A stretch of 42,174 nucleotides of DNA from Rhodospirillales bacterium. Its GTDB lineage: Bacteria > Pseudomonadota > Alphaproteobacteria > Rhodospirillales > Casp-alpha2. Numbering within the stretch: position 1 is the stretch's first letter; the number at the start of each line of letters is the position of its first letter. The stretch is taken from NCBI GenBank assembly GCA_013203955.1, contig JABMOY010000235.1:1-42174 (forward strand). The letters are read 5' to 3'. The notes beneath the pieces were generated by a model. It saw only the letters and a program-made list of their open reading frames with translations, did no database searches and was not told the DNA's origin. Both the position numbers and the translations under genes were made by a program. Positions 15,613 through 23,531 of the stretch are shown here, in pieces.

Positions 15613-15827
15613 CGGCAACCACCCCGATCCTGCTGTCCGAAGTCACCTGCCCCGATTGCGGCCACCAAAAGGTCGAAAGCATGCCGACGGACGCCTGCAT
15701 CTACTTTTACGAATGCGAGGAATGCGGGACGCTCCTGAAACCGTTGGCCGGCGATTGTTGCGTTTTTTGTTCCTACGGCTCGGTCAAATGCCCGCCCCTT
15801 CAAATGGGTGAAAGCCACTGCGCATAA
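15609..15827 (+). CDS. GDCCVxC-domain small Cys-rich protein
   Basis: This 72-residue protein has ten cysteines: CPDC (14-17), C30, CEEC (36-39), the diagnostic GDCCVFC motif (48-54), C61 and C71. The C-x-x-C pairs suggest a bound metal ion (zinc-ribbon-like), and the GDCCVxC box suggests a second thiol site. Some relatives of this family are selenoproteins; here the positions are ordinary cysteine codons. No function is established. The start overlaps the MerF-like gene by 4 bp, and a bidirectional terminator follows the stop codon at once. The pairing implies delivery of a soft metal or thiol between a membrane pore and this cytoplasmic protein, an inference only. Confidence 0.85.
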   Translation: MTATTPILLSEVTCPDCGHQKVESMPTDACIYFYECEECGTLLKPLAGDCCVFCSYGSVKCPPLQMGESHCA

Positions 15828-15862
15828 AAAAACCCGGCGCCCTTTCGGGAACCGGGTTTTTC
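15827..15862. terminator. Bidirectional rho-independent terminator
   Basis: The stem AACCCGG (15831-15837) pairs with CCGGGTT (15852-15858), with an extra inner stem CCC/GGG around 15840-15848. T-runs are present on both sides (TTTTT at 15857-15861 on the plus strand; the A-run at 15826-15832 reads as Ts on the minus strand). It can therefore stop both the MerF-like/GDCCVxC transcript and the convergent oxidase operon. Confidence 0.85.
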
Positions 15863-15891
15863 AGGAAAAGATAGCTTCCGCCAAGGCCCAA

Positions 15892-16227
15892 TCAGGGCCC
15901 GAAGGCGACGAAGTAATCACCCCGCGTCAGGAAGGTGTGATCGCCTTCGCTGGTCATCAGGAAGATGAACACCAACAAAAACGTAATGGGGATGGCCAGC
16001 GCGGCAACCAGCGCCGTGCGTTCCCACATGATGTGCATGAAAACGGAGATAATCAGCCCCGCCTTCAACACCATGAAAATCAGGATCAACGTCCACCGGA
16101 GATAACCTTGAAACTGGAGGTAATCGACCATGTATGAGAAGAAGCTGAGAACAAATAACAGTGCCCAGATCTTGAAATAAATGCCAAGCGGATGTTGTTG
16201 GCCTTCTGCGTGTGTTGTTGCTGTCAT
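15892..16227 (-). CDS. Cytochrome c oxidase subunit IV family protein
   Basis: This 111-residue membrane protein has three transmembrane segments and matches prokaryotic cytochrome c oxidase subunit IV (COX4_pro type). The second and third helices carry LILIFMVLKAGLIISVFMHI and LAIPITFLLVFIFLM. These small subunits sit beside subunits I and III and are thought to stabilise the complex. The gene is last in the oxidase operon, 9 bp behind subunit III, and ends near the bidirectional terminator. A run of polar residues (TATTHAEGQQHP) forms the N-terminus on the cytoplasmic side. Confidence 0.85.
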   Translation of the reverse strand: MTATTHAEGQQHPLGIYFKIWALLFVLSFFSYMVDYLQFQGYLRWTLILIFMVLKAGLIISVFMHIMWERTALVAALAIPITFLLVFIFLMTSEGDHTFLTRGDYFVAFGP

Positions 16228-16236
16228 AGTCCCGTC

Positions 16237-16950
16237 CTACCAGAGATAAAAGACTGCGAAAATGAAAACCCAGACCAGATCGACGAAGTGCCAATATAGG
16301 CCCATGGTCTCGACGTGTTCGTAACTGCCTGGGCGGCTCGTGAAAAAGCCCTTGGTGCCGTTGTCGTAATCGCCCCGCCACACCTTGCGGGCGACGATCA
16401 GCAGGAAAATCACGCCGACCGAAACGTGAAAGCCGTGAAAACCGGTGATCATGAAGAAGACGGAGCCGAACTGGGGGGCGCCGAAGGGGTTGGCCCAGGG
16501 GCGCACGCCTTCTTCGACGATCAGCTTCGTCCATTCGAACGCCTGCATACCGACGAAGCTGGCGCCGAACAGAGCCGTGATGATCAACATGATCGCGGTT
16601 TTCTTCCTGTCCATGCGATAGCCGAAATTAACGGCCAGCACCATGGTGCCGCTCGACGTGATCAGGATGAAGGTCATGATGGCGATCAGGATCAGCGGAA
16701 TGGGTTCGCCGCCGAAGCTGAGCGCGAAAATTTCGCTGGCATAGGGCCACGGCGCCGTCGTCGACATCCGCACCGTCATATAAGACAGCAGGAAACAGGT
16801 GAAAATGAATGTATCGGACAGGAGGAAGATCCACATCATCGCCTTGCCCCAGGGAACACCCTTGAACGCCCGCTGGTCGGACGACCAATCGGAAACCGCC
16901 CCTTGCCAGCCTTCTAAGGATGCCGTGTCTGTCGCTGCATCTTGTGCCAT
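16237..16950 (-). CDS. Cytochrome c oxidase subunit III (paralogue 2)
   Basis: This 237-residue protein has about five transmembrane helices. It carries subunit III signatures: the ITGFHGFHVSVGVIFLL helix and the C-terminal YWHFVDLVWVFIFAVFYLW. Subunit III binds lipid and helps proton uptake and stability of the aa3 core. A second, different subunit III-like gene lies directly upstream at 16967-17587, so the operon carries two. The present copy is the more canonical at its C-terminus. Spacing is 9 bp to the subunit IV gene and 16 bp to the upstream paralogue. Confidence 0.9.
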   Translation of the reverse strand: MAQDAATDTASLEGWQGAVSDWSSDQRAFKGVPWGKAMMWIFLLSDTFIFTCFLLSYMTVRMSTTAPWPYASEIFALSFGGEPIPLILIAIMTFILITSSGTMVLAVNFGYRMDRKKTAIMLIITALFGASFVGMQAFEWTKLIVEEGVRPWANPFGAPQFGSVFFMITGFHGFHVSVGVIFLLIVARKVWRGDYDNGTKGFFTSRPGSYEHVETMGLYWHFVDLVWVFIFAVFYLW

Positions 16951-16966
16951 TTGCTCTTCGTCCCTT

Positions 16967-17587
16967 TTACGTCAATAACAATAAACTGAATAAAACCATC
17001 CAAACCAGAAGCAGGAAGTGCCAATAGAAGGCGCACAATTCCACGCTCAAACGCACCTCGGCGACGCTGGACCCGTCACGCCAAACTTTGGAAGCGGTCA
17101 AGCCCCAGGCGATCAGTCCGCCGACCAGGTGCAGGGCATGCGTCACCGTCAACATGTAGAAGAAGGCAACGGAGACGTTGGATGAAATAAAGAAGCCCAT
17201 GCCGACAAGCTGCTGCGAAGCCAATAGCTGGCCGGCGAGAAAAGCAGCGGACAGAATGCCGGCGGCGAAAAAGTTGGCCTTGACGCCTTCCATCTCGCCC
17301 TTGCGCGCACTGGTGAACGCCCGATGAAAAGCGACGCTGCTGAGAACCAGGATCAGCGTGTTCGCCCACAACAACCACGGCTCGGGCGTAATCTTCCAAT
17401 CCCCGAACAGCATCCGTTCGGAATAGGCAACGACCATCAACGAGAACAGCATCGTCGCGACGGCGAGAAAAACCCGAAGCCCGAAGGTCGGAATAGGCAG
17501 GGCGAATTCCTTGCCGTCGTGGGAATCCACGACCGGGTCCCCCGACGTCAGCCACGGCTTGACTGCCAATTGACTGAAGAAATTCAT
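16967..17587 (-). CDS. Cytochrome c oxidase subunit III-like protein (paralogue 1)
   Basis: This 206-residue, five-helix membrane protein contains the subunit III helix FFYMLTVTHALHLVGGLIAWG and the terminal LCAFYWHFLLLVWMVLFSL. Several features differ from the downstream paralogue: VTHALHLVGG replaces TGFHGFHVSVG, and FYWHFLLLVW replaces YWHFVDLVW, losing the aspartate. It may be an accessory helix bundle rather than a full subunit III. It follows the subunit I gene after about 30 bp and is transcribed with it. Some alphaproteobacterial oxidase operons carry two such genes; whether both are in the enzyme cannot be told here. Confidence 0.88.
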   Translation of the reverse strand: MNFFSQLAVKPWLTSGDPVVDSHDGKEFALPIPTFGLRVFLAVATMLFSLMVVAYSERMLFGDWKITPEPWLLWANTLILVLSSVAFHRAFTSARKGEMEGVKANFFAAGILSAAFLAGQLLASQQLVGMGFFISSNVSVAFFYMLTVTHALHLVGGLIAWGLTASKVWRDGSSVAEVRLSVELCAFYWHFLLLVWMVLFSLLLLT

Positions 17588-17617
17588 GTGTCCCTACCTC
17601 GCCTATTCTTTAACTGC

Positions 17618-19366
17618 CTAAGCCTTAACGATATCTTCGTCCGGAACATTCTGCGGAATGAAGTCGTCCTTGGCGCCCGGCATGCTGTAATCATACGCCC
17701 AACGGTAAACCACCGGCAGCTCGTCACCCCAGTTGCCGTGACCCGGCGGGGTTTCAGGCGTCTGCCATTCCAACGAACAGGCATTCCAGGGATTTGGCCC
17801 GGAGTCCTTGCCGTGCCTGATGCTCCTGAACAGGTTGAAGAAGAACACGACCTGGGCGAAACCGACCAACAAGGTAATAACGGTGACGAAGGCGTTGAGG
17901 TCCTGAGCAGAGGCCGGAATGAAGCTGGTTTCACCGAGTTCGAAATACCGCCGGGGCACACCCAGCAGCCCCAGATAATGGAGCGGCAGGAAAATCGCAT
18001 AGGCGCCGACGAAGGTGATCCAGAAGTGGAACTGGCCCATGCCTTCATGCATCATTTTCCCGGTAATCTTAGGATACCAGTGATAGATGGCCCCGAAGAC
18101 GACCATCAGCGGCGCCACGCCCATCACCATGTGGAAATGGGCGACCACGAACATGGTGTCCGACAGCGGCACGTCGATGGCGACATTGCCGAGGAACAGC
18201 CCGGTCAGGCCCCCGTTTATGAAGGTGAAGATGAAGCCCAGGGCAAAAAGCATCGGTATGGTGAACTTGATGTTGCCTTTCCAAAGCGTCAGCACCCAGT
18301 TGTAGACCTTGATCGCCGTCGGCACGGCAATAATCAGCGTCGAGGTGGCGAAGAAGAAACCGAACCACGGGTTCATGCCGCTGACATACATATGATGCGC
18401 CCAAACGACGAAGCTGAGCGCGCCGATGATGACAAGCGCCCAGACCATCATGCGATAGCCGAAAATGTTTTTGCGGGCATGGACGCTGATCAGGTCCGAC
18501 ACGATTCCGAACGCCGGCAAGGCGACGATATAAACTTCCGGATGGCCGAAGAACCAGAACAGGTGCTGGAACAGGATCGGGCTGCCGCCGTTGTAGTTAA
18601 GCTGCTCGCCCATGGAAACAATGACCGGCATGAAGAAACTGGTTTCAAGAACCCGGTCCAGGATCATCATCACGGCGCCGACGAACAACGCCGGAAACGC
18701 CAGCAACGCCAGAACGGTGGCGATGAAAATTCCCCAGATCGTCAACGGCATCCGCATCAGGGTCATGCCCCGGGTACGTGCCTGCAGCACCGTGACGACG
18801 TAGTTCAAGCCGCCCATGGTGAACCCGACGATGAACAGCGCCAGCGAGCCCAGCATCAACAGAATGCCCCATTGGCCCGGCTCGGCGCCCGGCGTACCGG
18901 GCAGGATGGACTGCGGCGGGTAAAGCGTCCAACCGGCGCCCGTGGGGCCGCCGGGAACGAAGTAGCTGCTCACCAGGACCAGAACGGCCAGTAAATAAAC
19001 CCAGTAACTGATCATGTTGACGTAGGGGAAGACCATGTCCCTGGCGCCGACCATCAGCGGAATGAAATAGTTGCCGAAGCCGCCCAAAAACAGGGCAGTC
19101 AACAGATAGATGACCATGATCATGCCGTGCATGGTGATGAACTGGTAATAATCCGTCGGCTCGATAAAGGAAAAGGTTTCGGGAAAACCCAGCTGCAGCC
19201 GCATCAGCCACGACAACACCAAGCCAACCAAACCGATGCCGATCGCCGTTCCCGAATACTGGATGGCGATGACCTTGGCGTCTTGGGAAAAGACGTACTT
19301 CGTTATGAAGCTTTTGGCGTGATAAAGCTCAACTTCTTCTACTTCGGCGGGGGCGACGTAAGCCAT
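17618..19366 (-). CDS. ctaD: Cytochrome c oxidase subunit I
   Basis: This 582-residue, twelve-helix catalytic subunit binds haem a and the haem a3-CuB site where O2 is reduced. The D-channel signature N-x10-D-x6-N is present within GNYFIPLMVGARDMVFPYVN, and GHPEVYIVALPAFG carries the CuB-ligand His, the cross-linked Tyr and the glutamate of an A1-type enzyme. AHHMYVSGMNPWFG supplies the two further CuB histidines, and VAHFHMVMG the haem ligands. Length and motifs agree with aa3-type oxidases. The start overlaps the subunit II stop by 1 nt (TAATG), which implies coupled translation. The long open frame on the opposite strand here is a high-GC shadow. Confidence 0.96.
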   Translation of the reverse strand: MAYVAPAEVEEVELYHAKSFITKYVFSQDAKVIAIQYSGTAIGIGLVGLVLSWLMRLQLGFPETFSFIEPTDYYQFITMHGMIMVIYLLTALFLGGFGNYFIPLMVGARDMVFPYVNMISYWVYLLAVLVLVSSYFVPGGPTGAGWTLYPPQSILPGTPGAEPGQWGILLMLGSLALFIVGFTMGGLNYVVTVLQARTRGMTLMRMPLTIWGIFIATVLALLAFPALFVGAVMMILDRVLETSFFMPVIVSMGEQLNYNGGSPILFQHLFWFFGHPEVYIVALPAFGIVSDLISVHARKNIFGYRMMVWALVIIGALSFVVWAHHMYVSGMNPWFGFFFATSTLIIAVPTAIKVYNWVLTLWKGNIKFTIPMLFALGFIFTFINGGLTGLFLGNVAIDVPLSDTMFVVAHFHMVMGVAPLMVVFGAIYHWYPKITGKMMHEGMGQFHFWITFVGAYAIFLPLHYLGLLGVPRRYFELGETSFIPASAQDLNAFVTVITLLVGFAQVVFFFNLFRSIRHGKDSGPNPWNACSLEWQTPETPPGHGNWGDELPVVYRWAYDYSMPGAKDDFIPQNVPDEDIVKA

Positions 19367-20247
19367 TAGTTTACCCTCTTCGATTTTGTATCGGTTTGAT
19401 CGAGATCTGCCTGAGCCAATCCCTTACCGGCGGGTTGGTCATGGTTCTCCAAGGCGGCCTTTTGCGTTTTGGCAAAGGTCGGGTTCCCGGCCAGCCACTT
19501 CTTGAAGGCGTCTTCTTTTTCAACGACGACCTTACCACGCATGGCGTAATGGCCGGTGCCGCACAATTCCGCGCACAACGCATCGAACGTGCCGGTGCGG
19601 GTCGGCGTGAACCAGTAAAAGGTGACCATGCCCGGCACCATGTCCATCTTCGCCCGGAACTGCGGCACATAGTAATCATGCAGGACATCCTGGGCGCGCA
19701 GCAGCAACTTGACCGGCTTGCCCAGGGGAATGTGCAATTCATTGTCTTCGATCAGGATATCATCCTTGCCGGCGGGGTCCTTGAGGCTCAGGCCGAAGGG
19801 ATTTTTCTCGCTGATCAGTTTGGCGTCGATCTTGCCCAACTTGCCGTCCTTGCCGGGGAAACGGTAAATCCAATCCCACTGCTTGCCGACGACTTCGATT
19901 TCCGGGGTGCCTTTGGGAACGGTTACGAATTCGTTCCAGGCCATCAAGCCGGGGGCCAGCATGATGGCGACGCCGACGGCGGTCGCCACGGTCAGCCAGA
20001 CTTCAAGTTTGTGGTTTTCCGGCTCGTAATCGGCGCGGCGGTCTTCGCGGTGACTAAATTTGTAACAGCAATAGGCCGTAAACAAACCGACGGCGACGAA
20101 AACAACGCCCGTGACCCAGAACGTGATCAGGATCGTGGTGTCAATAAAGCCCCAGTTGGAGGCAATTTCCGTCCACCACCAGGGGCTCGCGAAATGAAAG
20201 ACGACTGTGCCAACAGTCAATAAGACCAATGCGATCGCAATTTTCAT
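19366..20247 (-). CDS. ctaC: Cytochrome c oxidase subunit II
   Basis: This 293-residue subunit receives electrons from cytochrome c through the binuclear CuA centre in the periplasm. Three hydrophobic segments (about 4-24, 37-60 and 83-105) precede the cupredoxin domain. CuA ligands are visible in DVLHDYYVPQFRAKMDM (His) and LCAELCGTGHYAMRG (two Cys, Glu, His, Met). KQWDWIYRFPG carries the conserved Trp segment used for electron entry. There is no fused cytochrome c domain, so this is an aa3 rather than a caa3 subunit II. The gene opens the oxidase operon; AGAGGG lies about 8 nt before the ATG, and regulatory DNA must lie in 20248-20883. Confidence 0.95.
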   Translation of the reverse strand: MKIAIALVLLTVGTVVFHFASPWWWTEIASNWGFIDTTILITFWVTGVVFVAVGLFTAYCCYKFSHREDRRADYEPENHKLEVWLTVATAVGVAIMLAPGLMAWNEFVTVPKGTPEIEVVGKQWDWIYRFPGKDGKLGKIDAKLISEKNPFGLSLKDPAGKDDILIEDNELHIPLGKPVKLLLRAQDVLHDYYVPQFRAKMDMVPGMVTFYWFTPTRTGTFDALCAELCGTGHYAMRGKVVVEKEDAFKKWLAGNPTFAKTQKAALENHDQPAGKGLAQADLDQTDTKSKRVN

Positions 20248-20883
20248 AGACCACCCTCTTGAATATAAGACCTTCTAAGGCTTTCGAGCCGCATAAAAGG
20301 CCCCCCCTTGGGACCTTATGGGCAATTGGACGAAACGCTGCTCCGCCCGCAAATGGTGACGTAACCCATTTAATGCAGGGTTACAAGCTAGAAGTCGTTG
20401 TAAAGCAAGACTTTGCGCCCTTGTCAAGATTGGCATACCGAGGGTGATTTTCAAGATCAAGGGCCGTTATCGGGGGCCTTTAATCTAGTTTAATTCCGCT
20501 TTTTAGCGGATAACGCATTGATAAGAAGAATAACCCTTTCGGGTATGCGCCGGTGGGCCCGAAACCGGATGCGCCAAATTACCCCGATAAGGCGGGCAAT
20601 AAAGGGTCCGGAAATATTCAAAATAATGCATATAATAAATATTAAAGTGCGAAATCACCGACCCGATAGTGCGCCTCCCCCGGGCCGTAATTCGGACCGC
20701 GATTCGGACCCCGGTTTGGAAAAGCTAAATGGATCTGAAAAAATTTCTCGTTTGGTTCCGGCGGCGGCTTGGCGTATAAACCGGCCTTGGAGACTAAGAC
20801 GCTGGTGCCCATATGCTCTCCGTGTACTCTCCGTGGCCCCGGCGCCGCAAATTTAAGACTTCTTTTATTGACGAGGTTCCCGC
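20248..20883. promoter_or_regulatory. 636-bp divergent region, oxidase operon / ctaB
   Basis: No gene is supported here. The region has to hold promoters for the ctaC operon (minus) and ctaB (plus). Visible structure includes short hairpins at about 20500-20515 (CCGCTTTTTAGCGG) and 20530-20546 (AACCCTTTCGGGT), an AT-rich patch at about 20615-20645, and two direct copies of ATTCGGACC at 20690-20698 and 20702-20710, 12 bp apart. CTCTCCGTG is also doubled near 20815-20836. A regulator binding to these pairs is possible but unproven. No tRNA or riboswitch was recognised. Confidence 0.4.
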
Positions 20884-21840
20884 GTGAGCAAACAGGCAAC
20901 CGGAACAGCCGAAAAATTCGACGCATCCGCCAAGCCCCGCGTTGACCGCCCGGAACCCCGGTTCCGCGTCGCCGATTATGCGGTTTTGCTGAAACCCCGG
21001 GTCATGTCCTTGGTCGTGTTCACGGCGTTCGTCGGCCTGTTTCTGGCGCCGGGGACATTGGATATCTGGACCGCCACCATCGCTATTCTGTGCATTTCCA
21101 TCGGCGCCGGCGCGTCCGGCGCCATTAACATGTGGTACGACCGCGACATCGACCTGCACATGCTCAGGACCAAGAACCGGCCGCTGCCGGCGGGAAGACT
21201 CAATCCGAAAGAGGCTTTGATCTTCGGCGCCACCCTGTCCATCGGCTCTGTCGTGATCATGGGGTATCTGGTTAATAGCGCCGCGGCGGGACTGCTGGCG
21301 CTGACTATTTTTTACTACGTCTTTATCTATACCGTCTGGTTGAAGCGCCGCACGCCGCAGAACATCGTCATCGGCGGCGCGTCGGGTGCGCTACCGCCGG
21401 TGATCGGCTGGGCCGCCGTGACCGGCGACGTCGGCCTCGGCGCCATTGCGCTCTTCGCCATCATCTTTTTGTGGACGCCGCCTCATTCCTGGGCGCTGGC
21501 GCTTTTCCGGAAGGGCGATTACGAAGCCGCCGGCGTGCCGATGATGCCGGTTGTCGCCGGCATCCGCGAAACCAAACGCCAGATGCTTATTTATACGGCC
21601 CTGCTGATACCGGTGACGTTTGCGCCGGTCTTGATCGGCATGTCGGGTGCGTTATACGGAATTGCGGCGGTCCTGTTGGGCGCCGGCTTTGCCCGCCACG
21701 CCTGGCGCGTCTGGAAAGACCCAGTCGAAATCGAAGGCGGCCACGCGGCCAAGCCGATGTTCCTGTATTCGATTCTTTACCTGTTCGCGGTTTTCTTAGG
21801 CCTGCTGGCCGACCGGCTGCTGTTTATACCGGTGTTTTAG
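20884..21840 (+). CDS. ctaB: Protohaem IX farnesyltransferase (haem O synthase)
   Basis: CtaB transfers farnesyl pyrophosphate to haem b, giving haem O, the precursor of haem A needed by the oxidase encoded next door. The 318-residue membrane protein has about nine hydrophobic segments and the prenyltransferase motif NMWYDRDIDLHMLRTKNRPL, with its metal-diphosphate-binding Asp residues. A second loop, RRTPQNIVIGGASGALPPVIG, is also typical. The start is GTG at 20884; GAGG at 20873-20876 lies 7 nt upstream and no better ATG precedes it. Haem A synthase (ctaA), surf1 and ctaG are not in the window. The stop codons of ctaB and the convergent oxidase-like gene overlap by a few bases. Confidence 0.95.
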   Translation: MSKQATGTAEKFDASAKPRVDRPEPRFRVADYAVLLKPRVMSLVVFTAFVGLFLAPGTLDIWTATIAILCISIGAGASGAINMWYDRDIDLHMLRTKNRPLPAGRLNPKEALIFGATLSIGSVVIMGYLVNSAAAGLLALTIFYYVFIYTVWLKRRTPQNIVIGGASGALPPVIGWAAVTGDVGLGAIALFAIIFLWTPPHSWALALFRKGDYEAAGVPMMPVVAGIRETKRQMLIYTALLIPVTFAPVLIGMSGALYGIAAVLLGAGFARHAWRVWKDPVEIEGGHAAKPMFLYSILYLFAVFLGLLADRLLFIPVF

Positions 21841-22433
21841 CCGCCACCCTTCAACTCGGCTTCCAACGCTTCAATCCGCCGCTGCAAAGGCTCGACGATT
21901 TTGGCGACTTCCGCTTCGCTGAAACGCGGCGTGATGTGCTGCGGGCAATTGGTGTCCCAGGCGGTGATCTCGAAGACGATGGCTTGTTCGGGGACCGCCT
22001 TATAGTCGGCATCGGACAACCGCGCCATTAACTCCGGATCGTCGGACACCCGGGCGCGGCCCCAGATCTTGACGCGGCTGCGGTTGGGGTAATCCATGAT
22101 GAAGATATAGGCCTTGTCGTTTTCGCTGAGGTTCCCGGCCGTGATGTATTGCCGGTTGCCGCGAAAATCGGCGAAGGCCAGCGTCTTGTCGTCCAGGACT
22201 TTTAAGACCCCAGGCCGACCGCCCCGGTGCTGGATATAGGGCTGGCCCTCGGCGTTGGCGGTGCCCAGATAAAACGAATCGCGCGTGGCGATGAACCCCG
22301 CCAGATCTTCGCTAACGGTGTCCTTCCAACCGGTGGTTTCTTCCATTTTCGCGTAGCCCCGGCGCGAGCCCTTGGCTTCTTGGATGGCCTTGACGGCGGG
22401 CGTGAAGGCGACGTCGCTTGCGTATTCAGTCAT
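21837..22433 (-). CDS. Pyridoxamine 5'-phosphate oxidase family protein
   Basis: This 198-residue, split-barrel flavin-binding-fold protein contains the family core: SEDLAGFIATRDSFYLGTANAEGQPYIQHRGG as adjoining segments, KTLAFADFRGNRQYITAGNL and SRVKIWGRARV. Such proteins bind FMN, F420 or haem and act as oxidoreductases; the true PdxH reaction is not implied. The C-terminus, LQRRIEALEAEL, looks like a short coiled coil. The open frame extends six codons further upstream, but AGGGG at 22441-22445 lies 7 nt before the ATG at 22433, which fixes the start. It is divergent from the LysR gene at 22554, a likely regulator. Confidence 0.85.
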   Translation of the reverse strand: MTEYASDVAFTPAVKAIQEAKGSRRGYAKMEETTGWKDTVSEDLAGFIATRDSFYLGTANAEGQPYIQHRGGRPGVLKVLDDKTLAFADFRGNRQYITAGNLSENDKAYIFIMDYPNRSRVKIWGRARVSDDPELMARLSDADYKAVPEQAIVFEITAWDTNCPQHITPRFSEAEVAKIVEPLQRRIEALEAELKGGG

Positions 22434-22440
22434 GGGATTT

Positions 22441-22445
22441 CCCCT
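22441..22445 (-). promoter_or_regulatory. Ribosome-binding site deciding the oxidase start
   Basis: AGGGG on the minus strand is 7 nt before ATG 22433 and overlaps the frame of the upstream ATG at 22451, so the shorter protein is preferred. Confidence 0.6.
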
Positions 22446-22499
22446 AATCATTCAGCGCCTCAGACAGGCTAGTCGCCAAGATATAAATTGTTTCAAAAA

Positions 22500-22553
22500 A
22501 TGTTAGAATAGTTATAATATTGAAATAATTATTCCATAATATGAAATAATAAA
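22500..22553. promoter_or_regulatory. AT-rich divergent control region with palindrome
   Basis: About 50 bp of very AT-rich DNA sit between the LysR gene and the divergent flavin-type oxidase gene. It contains the perfect palindrome AATAATTATT (22524-22533) inside a looser dyad made from ATAATATT and CCATAATAT (about 22515-22542). LysR operators are usually short AT-rich dyads, so this is a good candidate binding site, but no core promoter was proven. Confidence 0.5.
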
Positions 22554-23453
22554 ATGGACCGATTTCGCTCAATCCAAGTGTTCATCAAGGTCGCCGAGCG
22601 TGGGGGGTTTGCCAAAGCCGCCCGCGAATTGGCGATGTCGCCGCCCGCCGTTACCCGCGCCGTCGCCATGCTCGAAGACCGCCTGGGCACCCGTCTGTTT
22701 GTCCGCACCACGCGCTCGGTTCGGCTGACCGAAAGCGGCGATCGGTTCTTGGCGGACGGCCGTCGGATTTTGCTGGAATTGCAAGAAGCCGAGGAAGCGG
22801 CGGTCGGCTCCCACGCCGAACCAAGGGGCGAATTGCGGATCACCGGGCCGGTCTTGTTCGGGCGCATGTTCGTGACCCCAATCCTCGGCGATTTCCTGGA
22901 CCGCTATCCGATGGTCAAAGCCCAGACCTTGTTTGTTGATCGCGTCGTCAACCTGATGGATGAGGGTTTGGACGTTGCCATTCGTATCGGCGATCTGCCC
23001 TCCTCTTCCCTCATTGCCACTCGCGCCGGTTCGGTGCGCCGGGTCATGGTCGCGTCGCCGGAATACATTTCCAAACACGGGCTGCCGCAACGCCCCGAAG
23101 ACCTTCCCAACCACCGGCTGATCCAATCGCTGGCCATGGGGACATCCCAGGATTGGCCGTTTCAGGAAAATGGAAAATCACTTTCCGTGCGCCTGGAACC
23201 GCGATGCCGAATGAACACCAACGATGCGGCGATGGAACTGACGTCTCGGGGATGGGGGCTTTCGTGCCTGCTGTCCTACCAAATAGCGCCCCATCTGGCC
23301 GACGGCCGGTTGCAGACTGTTCTCAGCGACTTCGAATTACCGCCGTTGCCGGTCCACGTCATTCATCAGGAAGGTGGCATGGTATCCGCCAAGGTTCGCG
23401 CCTTCGTCGATTTCATGGTCGAGCGCCTGAGGGCGGATGAAGCCTTAAATTGA
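22554..23453 (+). CDS. LysR-family transcriptional regulator
   Basis: This 299-residue protein begins with the LysR winged helix-turn-helix (FIKVAERGGFAKAARELAMSPPAVTRAVAMLEDRLGTRLF, residues about 9-48). It is followed by a linker helix and an effector-binding domain of periplasmic-binding-protein type. It is closest in style to the large DsdC/CrgA-like group that opens with MDRFRSIQVFIKV. It is divergent from the pyridoxamine-oxidase-like gene across a short AT-rich palindrome, the usual layout for a LysR and its target. The inducer is unknown. Confidence 0.9.
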   Translation: MDRFRSIQVFIKVAERGGFAKAARELAMSPPAVTRAVAMLEDRLGTRLFVRTTRSVRLTESGDRFLADGRRILLELQEAEEAAVGSHAEPRGELRITGPVLFGRMFVTPILGDFLDRYPMVKAQTLFVDRVVNLMDEGLDVAIRIGDLPSSSLIATRAGSVRRVMVASPEYISKHGLPQRPEDLPNHRLIQSLAMGTSQDWPFQENGKSLSVRLEPRCRMNTNDAAMELTSRGWGLSCLLSYQIAPHLADGRLQTVLSDFELPPLPVHVIHQEGGMVSAKVRAFVDFMVERLRADEALN

Positions 23454-23531
23454 ACAATTCCTGGCCCGACTCCAATATACTAGTCAAACCCCCGCAGCCC
23501 CATGCCCCCGTAGAACCCCCAGGAGAAAACC

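Noticed and set aside
17324-18994. 556-codon open frame on the plus strand
   Set aside because: It lies wholly opposite the oxidase subunit I and III genes. Its translation is highly charged and low in hydrophobic residues, as expected for the shadow of a high-GC membrane-protein gene.
19396-20223. 275-codon plus-strand frame
   Set aside because: It is antisense to the subunit II gene, with no recognisable domain.
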